A DNA stretch of 58,015 nt, taken from contig CAKTPV010000013.1 of the NCBI GenBank assembly GCA_934591815.1, positions 1-58,015 of the forward strand, written 5' to 3'. Below, one piece after another: positions 31,554 to 39,830 of this stretch. This DNA comes from an uncultured Oscillospiraceae bacterium (GTDB lineage Bacteria > Bacillota > Clostridia > Oscillospirales > Oscillospiraceae). The notes under the pieces were generated by a model. It was given only the letters and a program-made list of their open reading frames with translations. It was not told the DNA's origin and ran no database searches. The translations under genes were made by a program, and so were the position numbers. Each line of letters begins with the position of its first letter. Positions within the stretch are counted from its first letter, which is position 1.

Positions 31554-31955
31554 TCAATCCTCCTCCATCATCACGTCGAACAGCGCGCTGACGCGGTCGG
31601 TGTCTCCCCGCAGGTACAGCCAGCCCAGCAGGCACTCCAGCGCCGTGGCCTGGTGGTACTGGGCGGTGGTGGCGTTCTTGGGGATGGCGTGGACGGCGGC
31701 GTTGCGGCCACGCTTGAACACCGTATCCTCCTCCGCCGTCAGCAGCGGCAGGATGCGCTGGGCGCGTCGGGCCTGCTCCGGGGCGCAGACCAGCGCGATG
31801 GCGGCGCGGTGCAGGTCCTTGCCGGTGGCCTTACCGTGGGCGCACAGCCATGTGCGCACCAGCAGTTCATACACGGCGTCGCCCACATGGGCAAGGCCGA
31901 TGGAGCTGACGGCGCGGAGCTGATCCTCAGAAAGGGCTATATGAAAGTGATCCAT
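31554..31955 (-). CDS. mrnC: Mini-ribonuclease 3
   Basis: 133 residues, an RNase III catalytic domain without a dsRNA-binding domain. 'LAHVGDAVYELLVRTWL' carries the family's Asp/Glu motif, and 'YHQATALECLLGWLYL' the second acidic site. It matures 23S rRNA in Firmicutes. AAAGGAGATATTTCCGT precedes the ATG. First gene of the mrnC-rqcH operon, both serving the large ribosomal subunit. Confidence 0.93.
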   Translation of the reverse strand: MDHFHIALSEDQLRAVSSIGLAHVGDAVYELLVRTWLCAHGKATGKDLHRAAIALVCAPEQARRAQRILPLLTAEEDTVFKRGRNAAVHAIPKNATTAQYHQATALECLLGWLYLRGDTDRVSALFDVMMEED

Positions 31956-31992
31956 ACGGAAATATCTCCTTTTGTGCGTATTTACCTGCAAC

Positions 31993-32021
31993 AGTATGCC
32001 ACTTTCCGGCGCGTTTGGCAA
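31993..32021 (-). promoter_or_regulatory. Promoter of mrnC-rqcH
   Basis: Minus strand TTGCCA (32016-32021), 17-bp spacer, CATACT (31993-31998). Confidence 0.55.
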
Positions 32022-32104
32022 GAAGAAGTATCGACAAGGCCGGGGCGGATATGATAAAATAACGGCAGAGTAATTAAAATGATAAATGGCAGGAGGTATG
32101 GTAT

Positions 32105-32614
32105 ATGCCCAACACAGGAGAGCGCAGGTTCAAGAAGGGTCAGATCGTTTGCAGACCCGGCGAGATGGAGATGAATATGTACAATATCCTCTACGGCAGC
32201 GTGGGGATATACACCGACTACGGCAAGCCTGACGAGGTGGAGGTGGTGACGCTGCGGGAGGGCGACTTCTTTAACGTCATCAGCTTTCTGGAATCCCGGC
32301 CCCGGAACACCACGGTGGTGGCGCTGGAGCCGCTGGTGGTCAGTGAGATCTCCTTCGACAACTTTGGGAAATACTTCCGCGACCGCCCCGCCAAGGTCAT
32401 GAGCCTTTTGCAGCACATGAGCGCCCGCATCCGCCAGATGCAGAAGGCCTATGTGGAGACGTGCCACGCGCTGGAGAACTACGGCGACAAGGAGCGCTTG
32501 GAGGCGGAGCACGGCGAATGGTACGCCGAGCACAGCAAAATGGCCAGTTTCATCAACGCCATGTTCCCCTCTATGCCAGGGAAGATCGAGGACAACGACA
32601 CCCCGGAAAAATAA
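32105..32614 (+). CDS. Cyclic-nucleotide-binding-domain protein without DNA-binding domain
   Basis: 169 residues. Residues ~8-110 form a cNMP-binding beta-roll ('FKKGQIVCRPGEMEMNMYNILYG' opening in two parts, 'LREGDFFNVISFLESRPRNTTVVAL', 'EISFDNFGKYF'). The C-terminal part is a helix plus a polar tail, with no HTH where Crp/Fnr proteins have one. The nucleotide phosphate-binding Arg position is not clear. It may be a ligand sensor acting through protein contacts. Monocistronic with GGAGGTATGGTAT before the ATG. Confidence 0.78.
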   Translation: MPNTGERRFKKGQIVCRPGEMEMNMYNILYGSVGIYTDYGKPDEVEVVTLREGDFFNVISFLESRPRNTTVVALEPLVVSEISFDNFGKYFRDRPAKVMSLLQHMSARIRQMQKAYVETCHALENYGDKERLEAEHGEWYAEHSKMASFINAMFPSMPGKIEDNDTPEK

Positions 32615-32616
32615 GC

Positions 32617-32653
32617 AAAAAAAGAGAGACGGCTGCGCCGTCTCTCTTTTTTT
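32617..32653. terminator. Bidirectional terminator between the cNMP protein and M18 peptidase genes
   Basis: AAAAAAAGAGAGACGGC-TGC-GCCGTCTCTCTTTTTTT, symmetrical; it ends both converging transcripts. Confidence 0.92.
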
Positions 32654-32671
32654 GCTTGTAGGGCTTGCTGC

Positions 32672-34066
32672 TTACAGAGCCTCGTACAGAGCCTTGCAGG
32701 TGCGGTACGTCTCGTAGCAGTCCAGCTTGGCCACCACCTCGAAGGGGGCGTGCATGCTCAGCACAGGCACACCGGCGTCCAGCGTGGTGATGTTGCGGTT
32801 GGCCATGAACTGGGCCACCGTGCCGCCGCCGCCGGCGTCGATCTTGCCCATCTCGCAGATCTGCCAGCGGATACCGGCCTTATCCAGCACGCCGCGGACA
32901 TAGCCCACCGTCTCGGCGTCGGCGTCGGAGGAGCCAGACTTGCCCCGTGCGCCGGTGTACTTGCACAGACCCACGCCGTGGTTGAGGAAGGAGGCGTTGC
33001 GCTTTTCGTACACGTCGGCAAAATTGGGGTCGTAGGCGGCGGTCACGTCGGCGGACAGGCAGAAGGCGTTCTCGTAGCAGACACGGAGCGCCACGTTCTG
33101 GCTGTCGCACAGGTCGTTCATGAAGGTATCAAAGGCGGCGGACTGCATGCCGGTGACGCCCATGGAGCCGATCTCCTCCTTGTCAGCCAGCACGCACACG
33201 GCGGTCTTCTCCGGCGTGCCGATGTCCAGCAGCGCCTGCAAAGCGGCGAAGCCGCAGACGCGGTCGTCGTGGCCGTAGGCGCCGATGAGGCTGGCGTCCA
33301 GACCGATATCGGTGGCGTTGACGGCTGGTACCGTCTCCAGCTCGGCGGAGGCGAAGTCCGCCTCGGTGATGCCGTACTTGTCGTACAGGCGCTTGAGGAC
33401 CTGCATCTTCACGCGGTCGCTGTCCTCGTCGTCGCCCAGAGGACGGCTGCCCAGCAGGATGTTCAGCGTCTCGCCGGGGATGGCCTCGCTCAGAGGCTTC
33501 TTGCCCTGCTCCGCGCCCAGATGGGGCAGCAGGTCGGTGATGACCAGCTTGGGCTCGTTGCCCTCACCGATGCAGACGTCCACCACGGTGCCGTCGGTCA
33601 GCACCACGGTGCCCCGCAGCTCCAGAGGAATGGTGACCCACTGGTACTTGCGGACGCCGCCGTAGTAATGGGTCTTGAAGTAGGCCAGCTCGCTGTCCTC
33701 ATACAGGGGATTGGGCTTCAGATCCAGACGGGGGGAATCGATATGGGCGGCAGCGATCTGGGCGCCCTCCGCCAGACTGCGGCGGCCGATGACGGCCAGC
33801 ATCAGGCCCTTGTTTCGGTTGCAGGTATAGACCTTGTCGCCGGCGGACAGCGCCATGCCCCGCTTGTAGGCCACGAAGCCGTGCTTCTCCGCCAGTGCAA
33901 TGGCGGCGCGGGCGCTGAGTCGCTCCGTCTTACCGGCATCCAGAAATGCCTTGTAGACGGTGCAGTACGCCTCCATCTTCTCCAGCTCGGAGGCGCTCAG
34001 CACATCGTAGCCGTTGCGCTCGTCCTTCAGGAGCTGCTTCTTCAGGTTCTTCAGTTCCTCACTCAT
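32672..34066 (-). CDS. M18 family aminopeptidase
   Basis: 464 residues, start with GAGGAGGAAACTGACC upstream, overlapping the end of the fusion gene before it by 8 nt. Metal-ligand and catalytic signatures are in place: 'IAAAHIDSPRLDLKPNP', 'LADKEEIGSMGVTGMQS', 'SADVTAAYDPNF' and C-terminal 'LSMHAPFEVVAKLD'. M18 enzymes are tetrahedral dinuclear-zinc aminopeptidases preferring acidic or neutral N-termini. Last gene of the long ddl-to-peptidase run. Confidence 0.95.
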   Translation of the reverse strand: MSEELKNLKKQLLKDERNGYDVLSASELEKMEAYCTVYKAFLDAGKTERLSARAAIALAEKHGFVAYKRGMALSAGDKVYTCNRNKGLMLAVIGRRSLAEGAQIAAAHIDSPRLDLKPNPLYEDSELAYFKTHYYGGVRKYQWVTIPLELRGTVVLTDGTVVDVCIGEGNEPKLVITDLLPHLGAEQGKKPLSEAIPGETLNILLGSRPLGDDEDSDRVKMQVLKRLYDKYGITEADFASAELETVPAVNATDIGLDASLIGAYGHDDRVCGFAALQALLDIGTPEKTAVCVLADKEEIGSMGVTGMQSAAFDTFMNDLCDSQNVALRVCYENAFCLSADVTAAYDPNFADVYEKRNASFLNHGVGLCKYTGARGKSGSSDADAETVGYVRGVLDKAGIRWQICEMGKIDAGGGGTVAQFMANRNITTLDAGVPVLSMHAPFEVVAKLDCYETYRTCKALYEAL

Positions 34067-35687
34067 GGTCAGTTTCCTCCTCAAAAATATGTTGTAATCT
34101 CTGATAGGCTATGGATTCAAATGCATCCGGTGTGGCGGCGTCGTTCACCAGCACGTCGGTGCAGTGGGCGCGGTAAAAGTCGTCGGGCTTCTGGGCCTGC
34201 ACCCGCAGCCGGGCGTAGTCCTCCGGTATGCCGTCCCGGGCCATGATGCGGCGTACCCGCGTTTCCGCAGGCGCCAGCACCGCCACGGTGCGGCGGCAAA
34301 GGCGGGACAGGCCGCTCTCCACCAGATTGATGGCGTCGATACCGATCAGCGGCGCGTCGCTGTCGTTGATGCGGCGCAGCAGCTCACGGGGCAGGCGGTC
34401 AAAGATGATGGCGTTCAGCCTTTCCATGGCGGCCGGGTCACCGAACACGGCGGTGCCCAGCTTCTGCCGATCCAGCGCGCCGTCTGCGCCGAACACCGGG
34501 CCGAAGGCGCCGGTGATGGCACCGCGCAGGGACTCGTCGGTGCGCAGCAGCTCATGGTACACGGCGTCGCAGTCCAGCACCAGTCCGCCCAGACGCTCCA
34601 GTGCCCGGAGCGCGCTGGTCTTGCCCGCGCCGGTGGGGCCGGTGAAGCCGATGACCAGCGGCGACACATCCACTACATGGAAGCCGGCGGCCTTTTTCAG
34701 GCGGTTGGACACCGCAAGACCCAGACCGGATTCATCGGGACACTGGGCGTAGATCTCCGTCACATCCGTATCGTCGAAGGTGCGCAGCGCGTCGAAAACG
34801 TGCTGCGCCTGTGCCAGCTTGTCGTCCACAGACCCCAGCCGATGGACAATATGGCCGGTAAACTGCGGGGCGTACTCATCAAAGCAGATGACGCCCGCCC
34901 CCTGCGGCAGATGCTCCCGTATGTAGGCGGCGCTGCGGCGGGCGGGGCCGGTGACCACCGTGACGGCGGCCTTGGGCGCGTAGTGGCGGTACTTCATACC
35001 GGGAGCGCGGGGACGCTCCCCCTCCCCCATTTTGCGGCGCACCGCGTCGTCTACCGCCACCTCGCCCAGTACCTGCTCCAGCGCCTCCAGCGGCAGACCA
35101 CCGGGACGCAGCAGACGGGGCGGCTGCACCGTCAGGTCGATGATGGTGCTCTCCACGCCTACGGAGCAGGGGCCGCCGTCCACGATGCCGTCGATCCGGC
35201 CCATCATGTCCTCCATCATGTGCTGGGCGGTGGTGGGACTGGGCCTGCCCGATGTGTTGCCGCTGGGCGCTGCCACCGGCACGCCGGCGGCCTCGATGAT
35301 AGCCAGCGTCACGGGGTGATCCGGGCAGCGGACGCCCACCGTCTCCAGGCCTCCGGTGGTACGCAGGGGTACGATGTCCCGCCGAGGCAGGATCATGGTC
35401 AGCGGGCCGGGCCAGAACCGTTCCGCCAGCCGGTAGGCGGCGGGCGGCACGTTCTGGCAGTACCGCGCCAGCCAGTCCGCCGAGGGGACGTGGATGATCA
35501 GGGGGTTGTCCTGCGGGCGGCCCTTGGCCTCAAAGATGCGGCGCACCGCGTCCTCGTTCAGCGCGTCAGCGCCCAGACCGTACACCGTTTCCGTGGGGAT
35601 GCCCAGCAGACCGCCCCGGCGGAGGATGGCCGCCGCCTCCGCCACGGCGTTTTTATCCTGTTCCGGATGGAATATCTTGGTTTCCAA
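34059..35687 (-). CDS. Fusion of threonylcarbamoyl-AMP synthase (TsaC/Sua5) and dephospho-CoA kinase (CoaE)
   Basis: 542 residues in one uninterrupted frame. Residues ~1-335 are a full Sua5-type TsaC: YrdC motifs 'IPTETVYGLG', 'GRPQDNPLIIHV', 'APSGNTSGRPSPT' and a C-terminal Sua5 domain ('RAPGMKYRHYAPKA'). Residues ~345-542 are a CoaE kinase: P-loop GFTGPTGAGKTS, 'LDCDAVYHELL', and a DPAAMERLNAIIF-like segment. TsaC makes the L-threonylcarbamoyl-AMP used for tRNA t6A37; CoaE makes the last step of CoA. No separate copy of either gene is in the window, and CoaE has some sequence drift ('FDRLPRELLRRI' where HP-rich motifs are usual). Confidence 0.88.
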   Translation of the reverse strand: METKIFHPEQDKNAVAEAAAILRRGGLLGIPTETVYGLGADALNEDAVRRIFEAKGRPQDNPLIIHVPSADWLARYCQNVPPAAYRLAERFWPGPLTMILPRRDIVPLRTTGGLETVGVRCPDHPVTLAIIEAAGVPVAAPSGNTSGRPSPTTAQHMMEDMMGRIDGIVDGGPCSVGVESTIIDLTVQPPRLLRPGGLPLEALEQVLGEVAVDDAVRRKMGEGERPRAPGMKYRHYAPKAAVTVVTGPARRSAAYIREHLPQGAGVICFDEYAPQFTGHIVHRLGSVDDKLAQAQHVFDALRTFDDTDVTEIYAQCPDESGLGLAVSNRLKKAAGFHVVDVSPLVIGFTGPTGAGKTSALRALERLGGLVLDCDAVYHELLRTDESLRGAITGAFGPVFGADGALDRQKLGTAVFGDPAAMERLNAIIFDRLPRELLRRINDSDAPLIGIDAINLVESGLSRLCRRTVAVLAPAETRVRRIMARDGIPEDYARLRVQAQKPDDFYRAHCTDVLVNDAATPDAFESIAYQRLQHIFEEETDHE

Positions 35688-35714
35688 GGAAATTTCCTCT
35701 TTTCGGCAGTTTAC

Positions 35715-36359
35715 TTACAGACCCAGATCCTCGCCCACCAGAACGACCTTGATGCGGCGCTCCGGCATACAGAACCGGGTGATGACCAGCTTGGAGCAGA
35801 TGCAGTCGGGGCTGGTGCAGTCGCCGCACTGTCCCGTAAGGCCGCAGGGCGTCTTGACCCCGAACCGCTGGGCGTTGGCGGGCGCCGCCACGTTGCGGGC
35901 GCGGGCAACGGCGTCGTCCAGCGTACCCAGCACCTTGTTCATCCCCGCCACGACCACCACCTGACGGGGGCCGAAGCACATGGCCGCCACGCGGTTGCCG
36001 TTGCCGTCGATGTTCACCAGCTGGCCGTCCTTGGAGATGGCGTTGCTGCTCATGAGGAATGTGCCGCAGGTCAGCGCCTGACGCATGATGGCCTGCTTCT
36101 CCTCCGGCGTCTGGGCGGTGTCGCGGTCAAGGAGGGTATAGCCCTCCTGCGCCATGCGCTGCTTGATGCCCAGCTCGTCCACGGTCATGGCGCCGCCCCA
36201 GGACACGACATCCGTCTTCGGGGTCAGCTCCAGCACCTTCTCCACAGCCTCGGCGGCGGTGGAGCAGTAGTACGCCTCGAAATGGCGCTTGTTCAGCGCC
36301 TCCACGGTCTTGGGGCCGGAGAGGTCATACATCTTTTTCTTGTACTGGTTCACGGTCAT
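35715..36359 (-). CDS. LUD domain (lactate-utilization-like) protein
   Basis: 214 residues. The LUD/DUF162 core shows 'DVVSWGGAMTVDELGIKQ', 'LMSSNAISKDGQLVNIDGNGNRVA' and 'VVVVAGMNKVLG'. A Cys-rich C-terminus 'GQCGDCTSPDCICSKLV' could bind metal or an Fe-S cluster. Related proteins (LutB/LutC, YkgG) take part in lactate oxidation complexes, but short stand-alone forms such as this are uncharacterised. It overlaps the prfA stop by 4 nt. Confidence 0.88.
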   Translation of the reverse strand: MTVNQYKKKMYDLSGPKTVEALNKRHFEAYYCSTAAEAVEKVLELTPKTDVVSWGGAMTVDELGIKQRMAQEGYTLLDRDTAQTPEEKQAIMRQALTCGTFLMSSNAISKDGQLVNIDGNGNRVAAMCFGPRQVVVVAGMNKVLGTLDDAVARARNVAAPANAQRFGVKTPCGLTGQCGDCTSPDCICSKLVITRFCMPERRIKVVLVGEDLGL

Positions 36360-37426
36360 TCCTCCTTGCTTTCTTGCAGTCTCTGCGCCTGATCGTTGAG
36401 GATCAGGGCGTCGATCATATTGTCAAGCTCGCCGTTCATGATGGCGGCGATATTGAAATTCTTGTTGTCCCCCGTGAGCCGGTGGTCTGTCACGCGGTTC
36501 TGCGGGAAGTTGTAGGTGCGGATCTTCCCGCTGCGGTCGCCGGTGCCCACCTGACTTTTACGGGTGGCGGCGATGGCGGCGTTCTGTCGCTCCTGCTCCG
36601 CCTCGTACAGCTTGGAGCGCAGGATCTTCATGGCGCGGTCCTTGTTCTTGTACTGGCTGCGCTCGTCCTGACACTCCACCACCGTGCCGGTGGGCAGGTG
36701 GGTGATGCGGATGGCGGACTCCGTCTTGTTGACGTGCTGCCCTCCCGCGCCGGAGGAGCGGAACGTGTCGATCTGCAAATCCTTGGGGTCGATGGTGAAC
36801 TCCACCTCCTCCGCCTCGGGCATGACTGCCACGGTGGCGGCGGAGGTCTGGATGCGGCCGGAGGACTCCGTCTCCGGCACGCGCTGGACCCGGTGTGTAC
36901 CGGCCTCGAATTTCAGGCGGGACCACGCGCCCGCGCCCTCGATCTCGGCGCTGACCTCCTTGACGCCGCCCAGCTCCGTCATGTTCCCGTTGACGATGGA
37001 CAGTGACCAGCCCCGGCGCTCGGCGTACATGGTGTACATCCGCAGCAGGTCGGCGGCGAACAGCGCGCCCTCCTCCCCGCCGATGCCGGCGCGGATCTCC
37101 AGAATGACGTTCTTCTCGTCGTTGGGGTCCTTGAGCAGCAGCAGGCGCTTCAGCTCCTCCGTCAGACGCTCCATGTCCGCCTTGGCGGCGGTCAGCTCCT
37201 CCTGCGCCAGCTCCCGCAGCTCCGGGTCGGACAGCATGGCAGCGGCGTCCTCCGCCGTCTGCGCCGCCTGTGCGTAGGCGCGGTAGCAGCTCACAACAGG
37301 CGTCAGCTCCTTCTGTTCGCGGCTGAGGGCGGTGAGCCGCTCCCGGTCGGCGTACACCGCCGGGTCGGACAGCTGGCGCTCCACCTCCGTCAGACGCTCC
37401 TCAATGGCTTTCAGCTTCTCCAGCAT
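36356..37426 (-). CDS. prfA: Peptide chain release factor 1
   Basis: 356 residues. Stop-codon recognition loop with the PxT tripeptide (PET in 'RVPETESSGRIQTSAATVAV') and the catalytic GGQ in 'SSGAGGQHVNKTESAIR', typical of RF1 (UAA/UAG). The start is 9 nt after the flavodoxin gene. No separate prmC gene is next to it here. Confidence 0.97.
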   Translation of the reverse strand: MLEKLKAIEERLTEVERQLSDPAVYADRERLTALSREQKELTPVVSCYRAYAQAAQTAEDAAAMLSDPELRELAQEELTAAKADMERLTEELKRLLLLKDPNDEKNVILEIRAGIGGEEGALFAADLLRMYTMYAERRGWSLSIVNGNMTELGGVKEVSAEIEGAGAWSRLKFEAGTHRVQRVPETESSGRIQTSAATVAVMPEAEEVEFTIDPKDLQIDTFRSSGAGGQHVNKTESAIRITHLPTGTVVECQDERSQYKNKDRAMKILRSKLYEAEQERQNAAIAATRKSQVGTGDRSGKIRTYNFPQNRVTDHRLTGDNKNFNIAAIMNGELDNMIDALILNDQAQRLQESKEE

Positions 37427-37435
37427 AGAGCGCCC

Positions 37436-37924
37436 TCAGTTCTGCTCCAGCCAGCGCTGGACATTCTGGATGAAGTCGGTGCGCCAGAAGTCATAGCCCT
37501 CGCTGCCGGGGCGGAGGGACACGGCGAACAGCCGCTTCTCCGCGGTGTAGAGATCCATCTGGTCGTAGACCTCCGGGCTGCGGCGGTCGCTGCCCCGCGT
37601 CAGCACATAGGCCACGCGGTGCATTTCCAGTCCCCGGCGCTTCAGCAGGGCGCGGATGGGGCTGGCCATGCGGCCCGCCCACACGGGGCTGGCCACGATC
37701 ACCAGCTTGTACTCCTCCAGCGGCTTGGCCGTCTCGAAGGGACGCAGGGGCTTGGTGGACGTCTTCATTGCGTCCATGCCGCTGCGCAGATAGCCCTTCC
37801 AGCCGCTGCGGTCGCGGTCGTCCGTGATGGCCACGACCTCCGCGTCCAGCGCACCTGCGATCTCCTCCACAGCGCGGCGTGTATTGCCGGTGCGGGAATA
37901 GTAAATACATAAAATATCGCTCAT
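37436..37924 (-). CDS. Flavodoxin family protein
   Basis: 162 residues starting MSDILCIYYSRTGNTRRAVEEIAG, with the FMN phosphate-binding loop SRTGNT. Later 'LVIVASPVWAGRMASPIRALL' is the second FMN-contact region. Possibly an electron carrier or NAD(P)H-dependent reductase partner. The start codon overlaps no gene but is 1 nt after the ABC-F stop, so it is co-transcribed. Confidence 0.9.
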   Translation of the reverse strand: MSDILCIYYSRTGNTRRAVEEIAGALDAEVVAITDDRDRSGWKGYLRSGMDAMKTSTKPLRPFETAKPLEEYKLVIVASPVWAGRMASPIRALLKRRGLEMHRVAYVLTRGSDRRSPEVYDQMDLYTAEKRLFAVSLRPGSEGYDFWRTDFIQNVQRWLEQN

Positions 37925-37925
37925 A

Positions 37926-39830
37926 TCAAATCTCCTGTTCCTCTGCTTGCAGGCTCAATTCCTCCCAACGGGTCATCTCCCTCTCCAGCTCGGCCTCCAC
38001 CTCCTGATGCTGCCGGTACAGCTCGCCCAGCTTCTCCGCATCGCAGGCGGCGGCCTCCATGTCCTGATCCAGTGCCGCCAGAGACGCCTCCAGCTTGGCG
38101 ATGGCCGTCTCGCAGATGGTCAACTGCTTGCGGGCAGCCTGCTGGGCGCGGTTTCCCCGGCCGGCGGACGCCTGCTTTTTCGGCTGCACCGGCACGGCGG
38201 CGGCTTGGGCGGCGCGGTGCGCCTCCTCCCGTACCTGCCGGTACTGCATAAAGCCCATGGGGTAATCGGTGATGGCGTGATCCTCCAGCTCCCAGACGCG
38301 GGTGGCAAAGCGGTTGATGAAGTAGCGGTCGTGGCTGACGAACAGCAGTGTGCCGTCAAACTCCTCCACCGCCTGCTCCAGCCATTCCCGGGAGTCGATG
38401 TCCAGATGGTTGGTTGGCTCATCCAATATCAGGAGGTTGATGCTCTCGTCCATCAGCATACACAGCCGCAGGCGGCTCAGCTCGCCGCCGGACAGTACGG
38501 AGACGGACTTGAACACATCCTCGCCGGTGAACTGGTACGCCGCCAGACGGTTACGCGCCGACTGGGGCGTGATATCCAGCTCATAGAGCATGGTGTCCAG
38601 TATGCTGCGCTCCGGGTAGTCGAAGTGGATGACCTGCGGCAGATACGCCGCCTTGACCGACGGCCCCAGCCGGATCATACCGGCGTCGGGACTGTCCAGC
38701 CCCGCCAGCATATTCAGCAAGGTGGTCTTGCCGGTACCGTTCTCGCCCAGCAGGGCGATACGCTCCCCGCCCTCCACCCGGAGGTACACGTCCTCGAACA
38801 GCCTTCGCTCGCCGAACGCCTTGGAGACACCCTTGATCTGTAAGACCTCGTCGCCCTTGAACTCCCGGCTCTGGAAGCGGGCCTCCAGACGGCGGGCCTT
38901 GGTGGGCTTCTGGGTGGTACGCATCCGCTCGATGCGCTTTTCCATGGAGAACGCCCGCTTATGCAGGGCGTCGTTGCCCATAAACGCCCACAGGTGCATC
39001 TGCTCGGCGGCCTTCTCCAGCTGTTGGATCTTCGCCTGCTCCTTCAGATACTGCTTCATGCGCTCCTGATAGCGGCGCTCCTTCTCAATGGCGTAAAAGC
39101 TGTAATTCCCGCTGTAAAACGCCGCCTTGCCGTCCTGTATCTCGATGATACGGGTCACGGTGCGGTCCAGGAAGTAGCGGTCGTGGCTGATGGTGACCAC
39201 GGTGCCGCGGAACTTGCGGAGGTACTCCTCCAGCCACTCCGTGGCCTGTAAGTCCAGATGGTTGGTGGGCTCGTCCAGCAGCAGAACGTCCGTATCCTCC
39301 AGAATCAGGCGGCCTAAGTTCACGCGGGTCTTTTCGCCGCCGGACAGCCGTTCAAAAAGGCGGGTGCGCATCTCGTCGGAGATGCTCAGGCCGTTGGCGA
39401 CCTTGTTCACCGCCGTAGCGGTATCCCAGCCGCCCAGTCCCTCAAAGCGGGCGTTCAGCTCCCCGTAGCGGCGGAGGGTGGCCTCGTCGGACGCGCCCTG
39501 CTCCATGCGGAGAGTCAGCTCGTCCATCTCGTCCTTCATGCGGAACATCCGGGCAAAGGCGGTTTGCAGCACGTCCTCCACCGTGTAGCCCGCAGGATAG
39601 ACGGGGATCTGGGAGATCAGCCCCACCCGCCGGCCGGAGGCGATCTGCACCGTGCCGCTGTCGTAGTCCAGCTCGCCGGTGAGGATCTTGAACAGTGTGG
39701 TCTTGCCCGCGCCGTTGCGGCCCAGCAGACCCACACGCTCGCCGGTGTCGATCTGGAATGTCAGGCCGTCCAGTATTTTCTTTTCCAGGTCGAAGGACTT
39801 GACCAGTCCCTCCACGCGAATGTCGATCAT
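37926..39830 (-). CDS. ABC-F family ATPase (YdiF/Uup-like)
   Basis: 634 residues, two ABC domains and no membrane segments. Walker A motifs GRNGAGKTT and GENGTGKTT, signatures LSGGEKTR and LSGGELSR, Walker B 'LLLDEPTNHLDL' and 'LILDEPTNHLDI'. A charged inter-domain arm is followed by a basic/Ala-rich stretch and a C-terminal coiled coil (~560-634). Length and coiled-coil tail fit the YdiF/Uup group of translation-acting ABC-F proteins rather than the resistance-type Lsa group. It directly abuts murF (0 nt gap). Confidence 0.9.
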   Translation of the reverse strand: MIDIRVEGLVKSFDLEKKILDGLTFQIDTGERVGLLGRNGAGKTTLFKILTGELDYDSGTVQIASGRRVGLISQIPVYPAGYTVEDVLQTAFARMFRMKDEMDELTLRMEQGASDEATLRRYGELNARFEGLGGWDTATAVNKVANGLSISDEMRTRLFERLSGGEKTRVNLGRLILEDTDVLLLDEPTNHLDLQATEWLEEYLRKFRGTVVTISHDRYFLDRTVTRIIEIQDGKAAFYSGNYSFYAIEKERRYQERMKQYLKEQAKIQQLEKAAEQMHLWAFMGNDALHKRAFSMEKRIERMRTTQKPTKARRLEARFQSREFKGDEVLQIKGVSKAFGERRLFEDVYLRVEGGERIALLGENGTGKTTLLNMLAGLDSPDAGMIRLGPSVKAAYLPQVIHFDYPERSILDTMLYELDITPQSARNRLAAYQFTGEDVFKSVSVLSGGELSRLRLCMLMDESINLLILDEPTNHLDIDSREWLEQAVEEFDGTLLFVSHDRYFINRFATRVWELEDHAITDYPMGFMQYRQVREEAHRAAQAAAVPVQPKKQASAGRGNRAQQAARKQLTICETAIAKLEASLAALDQDMEAAACDAEKLGELYRQHQEVEAELEREMTRWEELSLQAEEQEI

